Below, piece by piece: positions 7,769 to 14,967 of a stretch of 64,000 nucleotides of DNA; position 1 is the first letter of the stretch; every line of letters begins with the position of its first letter. The stretch lies in the IMG/VR virus record IMGVR_UViG_3300037845_000036, positions 1-64,000 of that record. One strand, given 5' to 3'. Source of the stretch: a virus. A program made the translations under genes and the position numbers. A model generated the notes under the pieces. That model ran no database searches. It was not told the origin of the DNA and was given only the letters and a program-made list of their open reading frames with translations.

Positions 7769-7797
7769 TGACGCAAGCGATAAAATATTGCTAGGTT
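7768..7797 (+). promoter_or_regulatory. Putative rightward promoter
   Basis: TTGACG at 7768-7773, 18-nt spacer, TAGGTT at 7792-7797. The -35 overlaps the start codon of the divergent RHH gene, so one operator here could control both directions. A run of nine C (7808-7816) lies between it and the GGGAGAG Shine-Dalgarno of the gene at 7840. Confidence 0.45.
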
Positions 7798-7839
7798 ATT
7801 TTTCGTGCCCCCCCCCGTGGGGAGAGAGGGAGAGCGAAA

Positions 7840-8856
7840 ATGTCTACGTGTGAAACCATTTTGATGACGCCGAAGCAGGCAAAGGTGCTCCGTCAAACAG
7901 CAAACTTCGAGTTGCAGCGGCCGTTGTCCGAAAACAATATCATCCGTCTACAAGCGGAAATGGAGGCGGATCGCTTCGTATCGGGAACTCCAATCTATTT
8001 TGCCGTTCTTCCCGACCAGACGCTACTCGCACTCAATGGGAATCATACGCTAGAAGCGTTGGGACGCATTCAGCGTGGGATTGAACTGACGATGATTTAT
8101 CAGAATGTCAAATCTCTAGCGGAGGCAGCGGCAATCTATTCGCGATTCGATCTGCAAAGGATGCGTTCGCAGCGGGATTCTCTGCGAGCACACGGTCAAG
8201 AAGCGATGTTGGCAGATTCCCCAACATGGACCGCTGCATTCGCTGCAGCCGTTGGTCTGATAATGAATAAATTCACAGATACCAGTGAGGGAGGATCGAA
8301 AGATCGCAAATTTGATCTAGTTGAAGTGCAGGTTCGTCGCAGTCGTGATATTCGGTTGCGCCTCATGCAAGATGCCCTTGGCGCTGCAAATCTTTATGCC
8401 GCCGCCATTGGTTCCAATCTACGCGGCAGGCATCTGTTTAAGCGGGCCGCAGTGATGGGCGTGGGTATTGAGATTATGCGTTACCAACCGTCAGCCGGAA
8501 CCGAGTTTTTTTCTACTGCTGCTGCTGACGACGGACTCAAAGCTGGCGATCCGCAGCGCGCCCTATTGCATTATCTAAGGGACCACCATTCAGCGGGCGC
8601 GTCGATGCGTAAACTTCTATCTCGCTCCGTATCTCTAGCGTGGAATGCATTTTTTGAGGGGCGGCGCCTAGGGTTCGTTCGGGCCGGAGACGGAGGGGAA
8701 TTCCGTTTGGCAGGCACCCCATGGAAAGAGGGGTTCGACCCAATTACAGAATATCTGCCGGACCTTCGCTCCGCAGAAAAAAAAGCGAAACCGACGCTAC
8801 GCAAAATTAAAACTGGCCTTGACTCCGATGGGAATGCCGTAGCCATTCATGCCTAA
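7840..8856 (+). CDS. ParB-like domain protein (second)
   Basis: 338 residues. The N-terminal 110 look like a diverged ParB/sulfiredoxin fold: 'NNIIRLQAEMEADRFVSGTPIYFAVLPDQTLLALNGNHTLEAL', where GNHTLEA replaces the classical GHRR. The rest is helical with no recognisable catalytic motif. The C-terminus overlaps the MT-A70 methylase start by 8 nt, so the two are translated together. It may guide or partner the methylase, or act as a regulator. Function inferred only from context. Confidence 0.65.
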   Translation: MSTCETILMTPKQAKVLRQTANFELQRPLSENNIIRLQAEMEADRFVSGTPIYFAVLPDQTLLALNGNHTLEALGRIQRGIELTMIYQNVKSLAEAAAIYSRFDLQRMRSQRDSLRAHGQEAMLADSPTWTAAFAAAVGLIMNKFTDTSEGGSKDRKFDLVEVQVRRSRDIRLRLMQDALGAANLYAAAIGSNLRGRHLFKRAAVMGVGIEIMRYQPSAGTEFFSTAAADDGLKAGDPQRALLHYLRDHHSAGASMRKLLSRSVSLAWNAFFEGRRLGFVRAGDGGEFRLAGTPWKEGFDPITEYLPDLRSAEKKAKPTLRKIKTGLDSDGNAVAIHA

Positions 8857-9436
8857 CTGGCCGTTTGGAGACCTGCGGCGTGGGTATTACGGTGCGGTGT
8901 ACTGCGATCCTCCATGGAGATTCAGGGTATGGGGACGGCGTTCGTCCCGAGATCCAGAACGGCACTATGGTACGCATGAAACAGACGTAATTGCGGAGCT
9001 ACCTGTTTCTGAATTGGCTGCACCCGATTGCGCACTGTTCATGTGGGTATCATGGCCAATGTTGGAGGACGCGCTTAACCTAATTGGCCGATGGGGATTT
9101 GAGTACAAAACATGTGCTTTCGCGTGGATGAAGGCTAGCAACAAGCAACTCGAATTGTTCCGCGAAGATGTTGATGCCCAGGTGGGGCTTGGATATTGGA
9201 CTAGAGCTAACAGTGAAGTTTGTTTGCTTGCGACGCGCGGCGCCCCCAAACGTCTTAACGCTGATGTGAGACAAGGCATTGTTGAGCCGCGAAGAGAACA
9301 TAGCAGGAAACCAACAGTCGTTTATGAAAGGATCGAAAGATTAGTTGCTGGACCATATGTAGAGCTTTTCGCGCGCTCAAGAAGGGCCGGATGGTCATCA
9401 TGGGGGAACGAATTAGATAAATTCGTAGCTACTTAG
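8849..9436 (+). CDS. MT-A70 family adenine methyltransferase
   Basis: 195 residues with the DPPW catalytic tetrad (D20-W23 in YCDPPWRF), 'HYGTHETDVIAELPVSELAAPDCALFMWVSWPMLEDALNLIGRWGF', 'NSEVCLLATRGAPKR' and 'REHSRKPTVVYERIERLVAGPYVELFAR'. This is the full order of motifs expected for phage N6-adenine DNA methylases of the MT-A70 class, using S-adenosylmethionine. It has no cognate endonuclease nearby, so it probably protects phage DNA or tunes regulation. Confidence 0.9.
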   Translation: MPNWPFGDLRRGYYGAVYCDPPWRFRVWGRRSSRDPERHYGTHETDVIAELPVSELAAPDCALFMWVSWPMLEDALNLIGRWGFEYKTCAFAWMKASNKQLELFREDVDAQVGLGYWTRANSEVCLLATRGAPKRLNADVRQGIVEPRREHSRKPTVVYERIERLVAGPYVELFARSRRAGWSSWGNELDKFVAT

Positions 9437-10001
9437 AATTGGCTGTAATATGTGGACAAACACCACCATTGTATGCGCGTCCGCAGTTACAATTAAAACA
9501 TAACAACCTATATCCTTCTTTGGGCCATCCTCTCGCTTTTAGGTTAAAAACGATATTGCCGCTGCCGCCGGCCATCGCGCGGTGCGCTCGCCCATCGCCA
9601 TTAATGTGATCAAGTGTAAGAAATCGTGGATTTGTTTCTCCACAACATTCACACGCCCCTCCGAAAATAGCGATCATCTCAAGTCTTGCGCGTTCCCTGG
9701 CTGCGCGTCTGCGCGATAGTTCTTCTGCGTGGTTGCGGTAATATCGTTCCCTACGTTTTTCAAGATCTTTTTCAATGTACTCTGGTGTTTGTTTGTCTCG
9801 CCACCTCTTTTGTCGCGCAGCAAATATTTCGGGATGCGCTTTCCTTTTTGCTTCCCGACGAGCTTGCTGCACTTCTTTGCGCAATTGATACGCCCGCTGT
9901 AGACGTAATTTTTCCTTGGCTTTCTCTTCTTCTGTTAAAGGGCGCCTACCGGTTTTACGCGCCCTACCGGATGGTAGTTTTTCTTTCATGATTGCCATCA
10001 T
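9429..10001 (-). CDS. HNH endonuclease with basic coiled N-terminus
   Basis: 190 residues. Residues 1-110 are a Lys/Arg/Glu-rich helix (EEEKAKEKLRLQRAYQLRKE...). The C-terminus carries CECCGETNPRFLTLDHINGDGRAHR and LLCFNCNCGRAYNGGVCPH, a treble-clef HNH/His-Me nuclease with two CxxC pairs. Convergent with, and overlapping by 8 nt, the methylase. Likely a free-standing homing-type nuclease. Confidence 0.85.
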   Translation of the reverse strand: MMAIMKEKLPSGRARKTGRRPLTEEEKAKEKLRLQRAYQLRKEVQQARREAKRKAHPEIFAARQKRWRDKQTPEYIEKDLEKRRERYYRNHAEELSRRRAARERARLEMIAIFGGACECCGETNPRFLTLDHINGDGRAHRAMAGGSGNIVFNLKARGWPKEGYRLLCFNCNCGRAYNGGVCPHITANSK

Positions 10002-10026
10002 ACACTAGACCGTGTATGTTCACAAT

Positions 10027-10275
10027 ATGAGCATGGGAACAAGGGAAGAGACCAAAGGCAGCGACGAATGGGATATGTCCAGTCGTCGGGCGCGCCGCGT
10101 TTGCGGGAGCAAGGCAGGCCGTTGGTCAATAGTGAAGGCTAAATTTTGGCGGCGAGTGCGCAAGTCTTGGCGGCTTCGCGCTATTAATGATCTTCGGAAT
10201 TATCCCTTTCGCGTAGGTAGCGCTATGGGTAGTATGTCGCCCGACAGGCCGGCGCAAAAACAGGATGCGTCCTGA
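10027..10275 (+). CDS. Basic small protein, 3' end altered by IS insertion
   Basis: The present frame starts near MSMGTREETKGSDEWD and runs into the IS element, adding about 26 foreign residues (RNYPFRVGS...). When the element and one 8-bp target copy are removed, the frame instead ends ...RLRAINDL followed at once by TAA inside a restored TTAA box. The native product would be about 56 residues, very basic. No clear Shine-Dalgarno; function unknown. Confidence 0.4.
   Translation: MSMGTREETKGSDEWDMSSRRARRVCGSKAGRWSIVKAKFWRRVRKSWRLRAINDLRNYPFRVGSAMGSMSPDRPAQKQDAS
10187..10194. repeat. Target-site duplication, left copy
   Basis: ATGATCTT, repeated exactly at 13152-13159 immediately outside the right inverted repeat. 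Eight bases is the usual duplication length of the IS1595 family. Confidence 0.9.
10195..10241 (+). repeat. Left terminal inverted repeat of the IS
   Basis: Starts CGGAATTATCCCTTTCGCG and shares about 37 of 47 positions with the reverse complement of 13105-13151. The match runs through GTAGGTAGC and ends near TCGCC. Confidence 0.85.
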
Positions 10276-10541
10276 TGGCGCACCCTCGCATCAGGAAGGG
10301 TACGGGTGGAGCTAACTCGCTAGAACCGTTATCGCCGTCCTATGAGCTTTCCGAGATTGAAATCACGCCCGAGATGATCGGGGTTGGCGTTGACGAGATG
10401 CTTGCTTGGCCTGAGACAGTAGCTTTGCGAGAGGACTGTGTAGCAAATATTTATCGGGCAATGGTGGAGGCCAAAGTTCGGGCCTATCCCACCGCGCGGC
10501 CCGCCGATGCCAATCGCCGAGGCGCATTGTCACGGAAATGA
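10275..10541 (+). CDS. Passenger hypothetical protein
   Basis: 88 residues. The core 'LSEIEITPEMIGVGVDEMLAWPETVALREDCVANIYRAM' follows the 'ITPEMI.aGv..L......R.D.V..IYRAM' pattern of short alphaproteobacterial and phage proteins of unknown role. Its last 179 nt lie opposite the 3' end of the convergent gene at 10363-11064. Confidence 0.6.
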   Translation: MAHPRIRKGTGGANSLEPLSPSYELSEIEITPEMIGVGVDEMLAWPETVALREDCVANIYRAMVEAKVRAYPTARPADANRRGALSRK

Positions 10542-11064
10542 TATAATTAGCTTCTTCCTTCAAAAGCTCTAAAGAAATACCGTGAAGCGGAATTTCTACG
10601 ACTTTACCTTGTCCCGCTCTATAACGATCTTTGGAATAACTACCATCCATCGCAGAAAGACCCGTCCAAGCTCCGTGTAACAGGTTGTTTCGATCTGCAT
10701 TTGCTTGCTGCAAACCACTGTAAATTGCCTCAGCGGATTTGCGCAACTGGTCATACGCAACAATTCTCGCATTTTGCGCGGAAGTGAGTTGATGCCCTCT
10801 CGGAAAAATCTCGAACGGTTGCGATGCCAGAATATAGAACAGTTCAATTCTTTGATTAGCATTCTGCATGAGCCATTCGAGAGCCGCCCCCTCGCGGTGC
10901 GACATCCGCATCATTTGTCTAAGGGTTGCCGTAAGCTGACGCTCTAGATCGGCGAACGCGACCGCAATGGCCCCGAGCGGGCGATAGAGCTTTCTGAAAA
11001 TAGGCGGCGGCTCGACATCTTTCCATTTAAGAGCGGGGATCTGTTCGTTCTTAATCCACGCCAT
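10363..11064 (-). CDS. Passenger hypothetical protein (helical)
   Basis: 233 residues, mostly helical: 'VAFADLERQLTATLRQMM', 'ALEWLMQNANQRIELFYILAS', 'QLRKSAEAIYSGLQQANADRNNLLHGAWTG'. The final 60 residues are Pro/Arg-rich and coincide with the antisense gene, so the native end may be different. The N-terminus is sound. No function recognised. Confidence 0.5.
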   Translation of the reverse strand: MAWIKNEQIPALKWKDVEPPPIFRKLYRPLGAIAVAFADLERQLTATLRQMMRMSHREGAALEWLMQNANQRIELFYILASQPFEIFPRGHQLTSAQNARIVAYDQLRKSAEAIYSGLQQANADRNNLLHGAWTGLSAMDGSYSKDRYRAGQGKVVEIPLHGISLELLKEEANYIISVTMRLGDWHRRAARWDRPELWPPPLPDKYLLHSPLAKLLSQAKQASRQRQPRSSRA

Positions 11065-11078
11065 GCTATCCTCCCCTT

Positions 11079-11252
11079 ATGAACGAGCAGGATAGCCGCA
11101 AGAGCAAAGACGGCAACGAGCAATACAGCGACGAGGAAGCGGAGCGCCGAGCTACGGACGCGCTGCGCCGCACGTTGACGACGCCATACAAGCCGCAGAA
11201 AGACATGGTCGGTAAGACGGGTCGGCCGTCACGCCGCAAATCGCCAGCGTGA
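11079..11252 (+). CDS. Small basic/acidic passenger protein
   Basis: 57 residues: MNEQDSRKSKDGNEQYSDEE, then ERRATDALRRTLTTPYKPQ and a basic tail. The 'ALRR.L.TPyKPQ..MvGK' stretch is typical of short alphaproteobacterial proteins of unknown role. The stop overlaps the GTG start of the Rap1a-like gene (GTGA), so the two are coupled. Confidence 0.6.
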   Translation: MNEQDSRKSKDGNEQYSDEEAERRATDALRRTLTTPYKPQKDMVGKTGRPSRRKSPA

Positions 11253-11635
11253 AGCCCAAACCGAAGAAGGATAAGGGCGATTCTGAGTGGAGAACCGGAT
11301 TCTCTATCGTGGCCATTTGCTGGTGCTGCCTCGGCGCGGCTGAAGCCGCCGACAAATCTCCCGCGTTTATTTCCGGTGCAGAATTGCAACGGCTATGTGA
11401 TCACGGGCAAGATAGCGACACCATATCATGTTTACGGTATATAGCGGGTGTTATAGATAGCGCTAATGCTATTGCTTCGCCTCGGATACTCTGCCTCCCG
11501 GATCTTAACATGAGGCAAATCCACGCAATAATAGTTCAGGACATGCGATCTCACCCTCAAACTCTAGGGTATTCCGCCGCTAGTGTGATCCTAGGCGTGC
11601 TCGCAACGACCTTCCCCTGCGCACCTACACAGTAG
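11249..11635 (+). CDS. Rap1a/Tai-like secreted protein
   Basis: 128 residues, GTG start. A signal peptide (FSIVAICWCCLGAAEAADK) precedes a small domain with four Cys: LQRLCDHGQ, TISCLRYIAGVID, RILCLPDL and TFPCAPTQ. It has the 'L...C......C..Yi.G..d....CLP......qi..iv..d....P......a...v...l...FPC' layout of the Rap1a/Tai immunity family. Those proteins neutralise T6SS amidases in the periplasm; many family members are of unknown role. Here it is IS cargo, so a fitness role for the host is possible (inference). Confidence 0.7.
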   Translation: MKPKPKKDKGDSEWRTGFSIVAICWCCLGAAEAADKSPAFISGAELQRLCDHGQDSDTISCLRYIAGVIDSANAIASPRILCLPDLNMRQIHAIIVQDMRSHPQTLGYSAASVILGVLATTFPCAPTQ

Positions 11636-11736
11636 AAAGTTGTCAAAGGGGAATATCGCTATTGAAAAGCTGTCTAGACAATAGATGGCTACCGTTTTAG
11701 AATGGGAGAGGTGTATATTAATCAGGCGAGCTAACT

Positions 11737-11925
11737 GTGCCTAATACCTTCGCATCCATCCCCCTTTGTACAGAAGACGAACTCGAACGCCATCAAGCTG
11801 TTTTTGAGGTAACTTATATTGACGGAAAGCCAATCACCAGCATGAGGCGAGGACGCTTATGGAAAAAGAATATCAAGAACAGCCCTATCAAGGATAGGGC
11901 AGTTGAAAATGTTATCTTGAAGTAA
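11737..11925 (+). CDS. Doubtful short frame in IS
   Basis: 62 residues from a GTG without a clear Shine-Dalgarno (PNTFASIPLCTEDELERHQ...). Its 3' end overlaps the more convincing minus-strand Cys gene. May be spurious. Confidence 0.25.
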   Translation: MPNTFASIPLCTEDELERHQAVFEVTYIDGKPITSMRRGRLWKKNIKNSPIKDRAVENVILK

Positions 11926-12063
11926 AGGAATGGAACCGTCCTTTACCTTCTCGCATATTCCAGCGATATTAGGCAACTCGCTCGTAGCCCATCGCGGCGG
12001 ATTTAAGCTACTGACGCTTACATGGATTTCAGCGGCACATGCTGGGCATATCACCTTCTTCAT
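11857..12063 (-). CDS. Small CxxC protein in IS
   Basis: 68 residues starting MKKVICPACAAEIHVSVSSL, with one CPAC knuckle and a second CEK. The start at 12063 is chosen for the GGGAGCGA Shine-Dalgarno. The last 20 residues overlap the hairpin at 11882-11900. Leftward, the same direction as the transposase. Function unknown. Confidence 0.5.
   Translation of the reverse strand: MKKVICPACAAEIHVSVSSLNPPRWATSELPNIAGICEKVKDGSIPLLQDNIFNCPILDRAVLDILFP
11882..11900. terminator. Strong hairpin between passenger genes
   Basis: GCCCTATC (11882-11889) pairs perfectly with GATAGGGC (11893-11900) with a 3-nt loop. The symmetry extends imperfectly to about 11866-11920. There is no T run, so a terminator role is tentative. 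It may mark an older element end or an operator. Confidence 0.35.
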
Positions 12064-12159
12064 GGAGTCGCTCCCTTTAGTCGCGTAGCGATTCACGATT
12101 TGTCTAAGCATTCGATGAACCGCCGCAGCCGCGCAATCTCGCGCCGCAGTCGGTTGCGT

Positions 12160-13083
12160 TCAACGAGGCTGTCGATACGTCAACCTCTTGCCGATGCCGC
12201 CCTTCACGATAGCGGCGGCACGCTCCGTATCGTTCAAATCGCGACGGTTCCAACGAAATGAAAATTCGTCGCAATAACGGTCAAGGTGCTCCTTGCTAAT
12301 ATGGTGAAACGAGCCAACAACCCCACGTTTCAGCAAAGCAAAGTAGCTTTCAACGGTGTTTGTGTTAACATCGTCTCTCGCATATTCGGAAGCCGAGTGC
12401 AGCACGACTTCGTGACCACCCTCAAACTCCTTGCCGATGCCGATATACGAGCGCCATTCATCGGTCACGATGCGCGACTTCCGATCCACGTTCTCGCGGA
12501 TAGCGCCTTTCAGCGTCGCGGCGTCCACATGCTCGATCTTGCGGCTGCGCACGCGGCCCGAACGCTCGACCAGCGCGACGACTGGCGTTTTCTTCGTGCC
12601 GCGCCCGCTCTTGCCCTTCGTGTTAGTGCCCGGCCGGGGTTTGCCGCCGATATAGGTTTCGTCAACCTCAACCGTCTTGCCCGACCCGCCAAGCGCCGGC
12701 TCCGGCGCACCCTCGCGCATCGCTTCCCTGATGCGGTGCCACAAAAACCAAGCGGTTTTGTAGGTAACGCCGATCGTCCGATGCAGTTGATGCGCCGACA
12801 TGCCTTTCTTGCTGCCAGCCATTAGCCGATAGGCCAGAACCCACTTGTTAAGCGGCAAATGGCTGCTTTCCATGACCGAGCCTGTCGTCACGGTGAACGA
12901 GCCTTGGCAGCTATTGCAGTGAATGAGACCCGGCCGGTGCGATGCGCCGTTGAGCCGATAGACCCGCGCGGTTTCGCCGCAGTGCGGGCAATACGGTTTC
13001 CCGTCCGGCCAGCGGAGCGACTCAAGGTGCTCCCTAGCCTTTGTTTCGTCAGTGAAAATCGGGTCTGTGAGGTTGATCGCCAT
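12160..13083 (-). CDS. IS1595-family (ISXO2-like) transposase
   Basis: 307 residues. The N-terminal zinc ribbon has C32xxC35...C56xxC59 (YCPHCGETA / IHCNSCQGSF). A helical linker (LPLNKWVLAYRLMAGSKKGMSAHQL) leads to the ISXO2 DDE domain with EVDETYIGGK (D141), IVTDEWRSY (D208) and NTVESYFALLKRG (N242/E245). The length is normal for the family and no frameshift is seen, so it may be active. It moves DNA by cut-and-paste or copy-in with 8-bp duplications, as seen here. Confidence 0.93.
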   Translation of the reverse strand: MAINLTDPIFTDETKAREHLESLRWPDGKPYCPHCGETARVYRLNGASHRPGLIHCNSCQGSFTVTTGSVMESSHLPLNKWVLAYRLMAGSKKGMSAHQLHRTIGVTYKTAWFLWHRIREAMREGAPEPALGGSGKTVEVDETYIGGKPRPGTNTKGKSGRGTKKTPVVALVERSGRVRSRKIEHVDAATLKGAIRENVDRKSRIVTDEWRSYIGIGKEFEGGHEVVLHSASEYARDDVNTNTVESYFALLKRGVVGSFHHISKEHLDRYCDEFSFRWNRRDLNDTERAAAIVKGGIGKRLTYRQPR

Positions 13084-13104
13084 GGCCTGAGCCTCTAAAA
13101 TCTG

Positions 13105-13151
13105 GCGATATCCTACCCCTTGTGGCTACCTATGTCAAAGGGATAATTCCG
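13105..13151 (-). repeat. Right terminal inverted repeat of the IS
   Basis: Reverse complement starts CGGAATTATCCCTTTGACA and then GTAGCC...GGGGTAGGATATCGCC, matching the left end. The outer flank is ATGATCTT (13152-13159). Confidence 0.85.
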
Positions 13152-13358
13152 ATGATCTTTAACGGCATAGTGGGGCGGTTGACAACCGCATGAGTACCAA
13201 GTAGAAGCCTCTAATCCGCAGCGGCAATTGCGGTAGAGCGCGACACGGAGTTTTCTGAACTTCCTCGCTCCGGTGTCGTAATCCACGACCCCTGTTCCAT
13301 AGCGCTCCGGGCTTTGCCGGCCGGAGCGAGGGAGACTTTGTGATGCCCGATTCCGCAA
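13113..13358 (-). CDS. Possible Cys-rich frame truncated or extended by IS
   Basis: A minus-strand frame (...LYRNCRCGLEASTWYSCGCQPPHYAVKDH...) that, with the IS removed, would end at a TAA inside the restored TTAA box, as other genes here do. It now reads 14 codons into the element. The start near 13358 overlaps the start of the divergent gene at 13343. Low certainty. Confidence 0.3.
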   Translation of the reverse strand: MRNRASQSLPRSGRQSPERYGTGVVDYDTGARKFRKLRVALYRNCRCGLEASTWYSCGCQPPHYAVKDHRNYPFDIGSHKG

Positions 13359-14965
13359 CGGCTTTTAGCCGGAAAATCTCAGAAGTTATCAATCCGGCCG
13401 TTCAGCGGCGCGCGCAAGCGCAGCCAACTGCCGTTGCCTCAATTGAGGCTAACCCAGTCTATCAAATCATGATGTCGGCTGAGACAACACCCGAGCAGAA
13501 ACGTGATGCCGTCGCGGCATTCCTGACCTGTGCTGAAACCAAACAGGAAAACCGCGCGAGAGTCGAAGCCTATCAGGAATTTGAAGAGTTTATGCAGGCC
13601 GAGCGCGAGCGTATGGCCAAAGCGATTATTCAATTAACCGATACCACGACCTTCAGCGAGTTACAGGCTGTTTATCGGGATCTTAACAATGCGCTGACCG
13701 ATTTTGACGAGAAAATGAAACCGCTAACCGATATTGTTGACGCACTCTATGTGCTGCGGACCAACGACAAAACGGTTGATGCATTTCGAGAGATTAAGGA
13801 CGACCGCCAGCGACAGGCCGAAATCGAGAAACAGAAGACGGAAAAGGCAGAACAATTCAGTGCGTTGCGCACTACTGTTGATCGTGTTACTGGGGATATC
13901 GCGGTTCTCGCCGAGCGCAAGGCATTCTTCGGCTGGGGAAACACCACGCAAGCTGCGCGGCAGGAAATTGCGCGGAAGGAAATCGAACTTCAAGGTGCCC
14001 AAGATCGCATCGCAGGGATTCAGCACGAACTTGCTGATCTAGAACAGCGCGGCCCTGGGTCAAGTAGCCTAGGCGAGTTTGCGGCACAGAAAGATAAATT
14101 ACGCGAATTGCTCGACATTTCCAGTGACGAACACAAGAAACGGCAGGATGATCTTGTCGCCTCGGCACTCAATTTCGTTACTACCGCCAAAGAACGAATA
14201 GGCGCAGTGCGCCAACACCTTGGCCAAATGAGCGGCCAAATTGATAATCTCTACGATGCCAACGCGCGGATGTCGGGAGTCTATGCTGTTCTGACTGATG
14301 GCATCAAGAATGCCGGCGAGGCCAATCAACAAATTCGTGCGACGCTCGCGCCCCCAACGGGAGATGAACCATTAATCGCAAAGATGGCCCGCGAAGATAA
14401 GAACCTTGCGGTGGAGGAACACATTGCGGCGCTAGGCGCGGCTGGTGGCCATACCACCGAAGCTTATGCCGATCTTACCTCCCAAACGATCCGCATCAAA
14501 ACCATGCGCGATTCAACTCAGAGCCAGATCGACAAGGCGCGTGATATGGGGACGCAAGGCGTTGCTGGCGTGGCCGATCGGCTTAGTGTGGTGCTACAGG
14601 CGGTCTCTTCGGCAGCGCTCGGAGAATCCTCAGCGATGGCTAGGGACACGCTCTCGCGGATGGTTGATAGCACCAACAAAATCGCCCAAAAGGAAACGGT
14701 ACGTGTAGCGATGGGCATTGACGAAGCCAACGCAGACGTGTTGAAGGCGATTGATGATCTCGGCGCTTATGGTGAAGTCGTCCGAACCTCTACGGATATC
14801 ACCCGGAAGGGGCTTACCGAGATGCGTGGCAACCTAGCCAAGATCAAGGAACTTGCGGAAAGTGTGCGCGGCGACGTGCATGAAGCCATCGCCACTAGCG
14901 CCGATGTCCAAGCTGGCGATGTTCAGCCATCGATCGCACCGCCTCGCAGTGCGTTTGGGGTTTGA
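13343..14965 (+). CDS. Long coiled-coil protein (TelA-like?)
   Basis: 540 residues, almost all helical, with coiled-coil stretches around 60-130, 150-190 (FREIKDDRQRQAEIEKQKTEKAEQF), 220-275 and 400-520. The segment 'SVVLQAVSSAALGESSAMARDTLSRMVDSTNKIAQKET' is reminiscent of TelA (toxic anion resistance) proteins, but the match is loose. No signal peptide or membrane segment, so cytoplasmic. First gene of a four-gene module; its stop is 2 nt before the ATG of the ClpB-like gene. ATG at 13343 follows GAGGGAGA. Confidence 0.65.
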   Translation: MPDSATAFSRKISEVINPAVQRRAQAQPTAVASIEANPVYQIMMSAETTPEQKRDAVAAFLTCAETKQENRARVEAYQEFEEFMQAERERMAKAIIQLTDTTTFSELQAVYRDLNNALTDFDEKMKPLTDIVDALYVLRTNDKTVDAFREIKDDRQRQAEIEKQKTEKAEQFSALRTTVDRVTGDIAVLAERKAFFGWGNTTQAARQEIARKEIELQGAQDRIAGIQHELADLEQRGPGSSSLGEFAAQKDKLRELLDISSDEHKKRQDDLVASALNFVTTAKERIGAVRQHLGQMSGQIDNLYDANARMSGVYAVLTDGIKNAGEANQQIRATLAPPTGDEPLIAKMAREDKNLAVEEHIAALGAAGGHTTEAYADLTSQTIRIKTMRDSTQSQIDKARDMGTQGVAGVADRLSVVLQAVSSAALGESSAMARDTLSRMVDSTNKIAQKETVRVAMGIDEANADVLKAIDDLGAYGEVVRTSTDITRKGLTEMRGNLAKIKELAESVRGDVHEAIATSADVQAGDVQPSIAPPRSAFGV

Positions 14966-14967
14966 AT

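Larger units (their letters stand above)
10195..13151. mobile_element. IS1595-family element with passenger genes (2957 bp)
   Basis: Both ends carry related inverted repeats of about 47 bp, starting CGGAATTATCCCTTT. The element is flanked by the 8-bp repeat ATGATCTT and encodes an ISXO2/IS1595-type transposase at its right end. Besides the transposase it holds at least four other reading frames (10275-12063), including a Rap1a-like secreted protein. IS1595-family elements are known to carry passengers in some subgroups. The intact ends and target repeats suggest a fairly recent insertion. The element breaks a TTAA box at the end of a small gene. Confidence 0.9.
10184..13162. repeat. TTAA-N6-TTAA box split by the IS element
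   Basis: TTAA at 10184-10187 and the following TGATCT are separated by the IS from the second TTAA at 13159-13162 (followed by CGG). Joining across the element with one target copy gives TTAA-TGATCT-TTAACGG, a perfect box. The 8-bp target duplication ATGATCTT lies within the box. Confidence 0.85.

Noticed and set aside
10195-13151. Passenger genes as ordinary phage genes
   Set aside because: They lie inside matched inverted repeats with an 8-bp duplication, and no TTAA box separates them, unlike the phage's own small genes.
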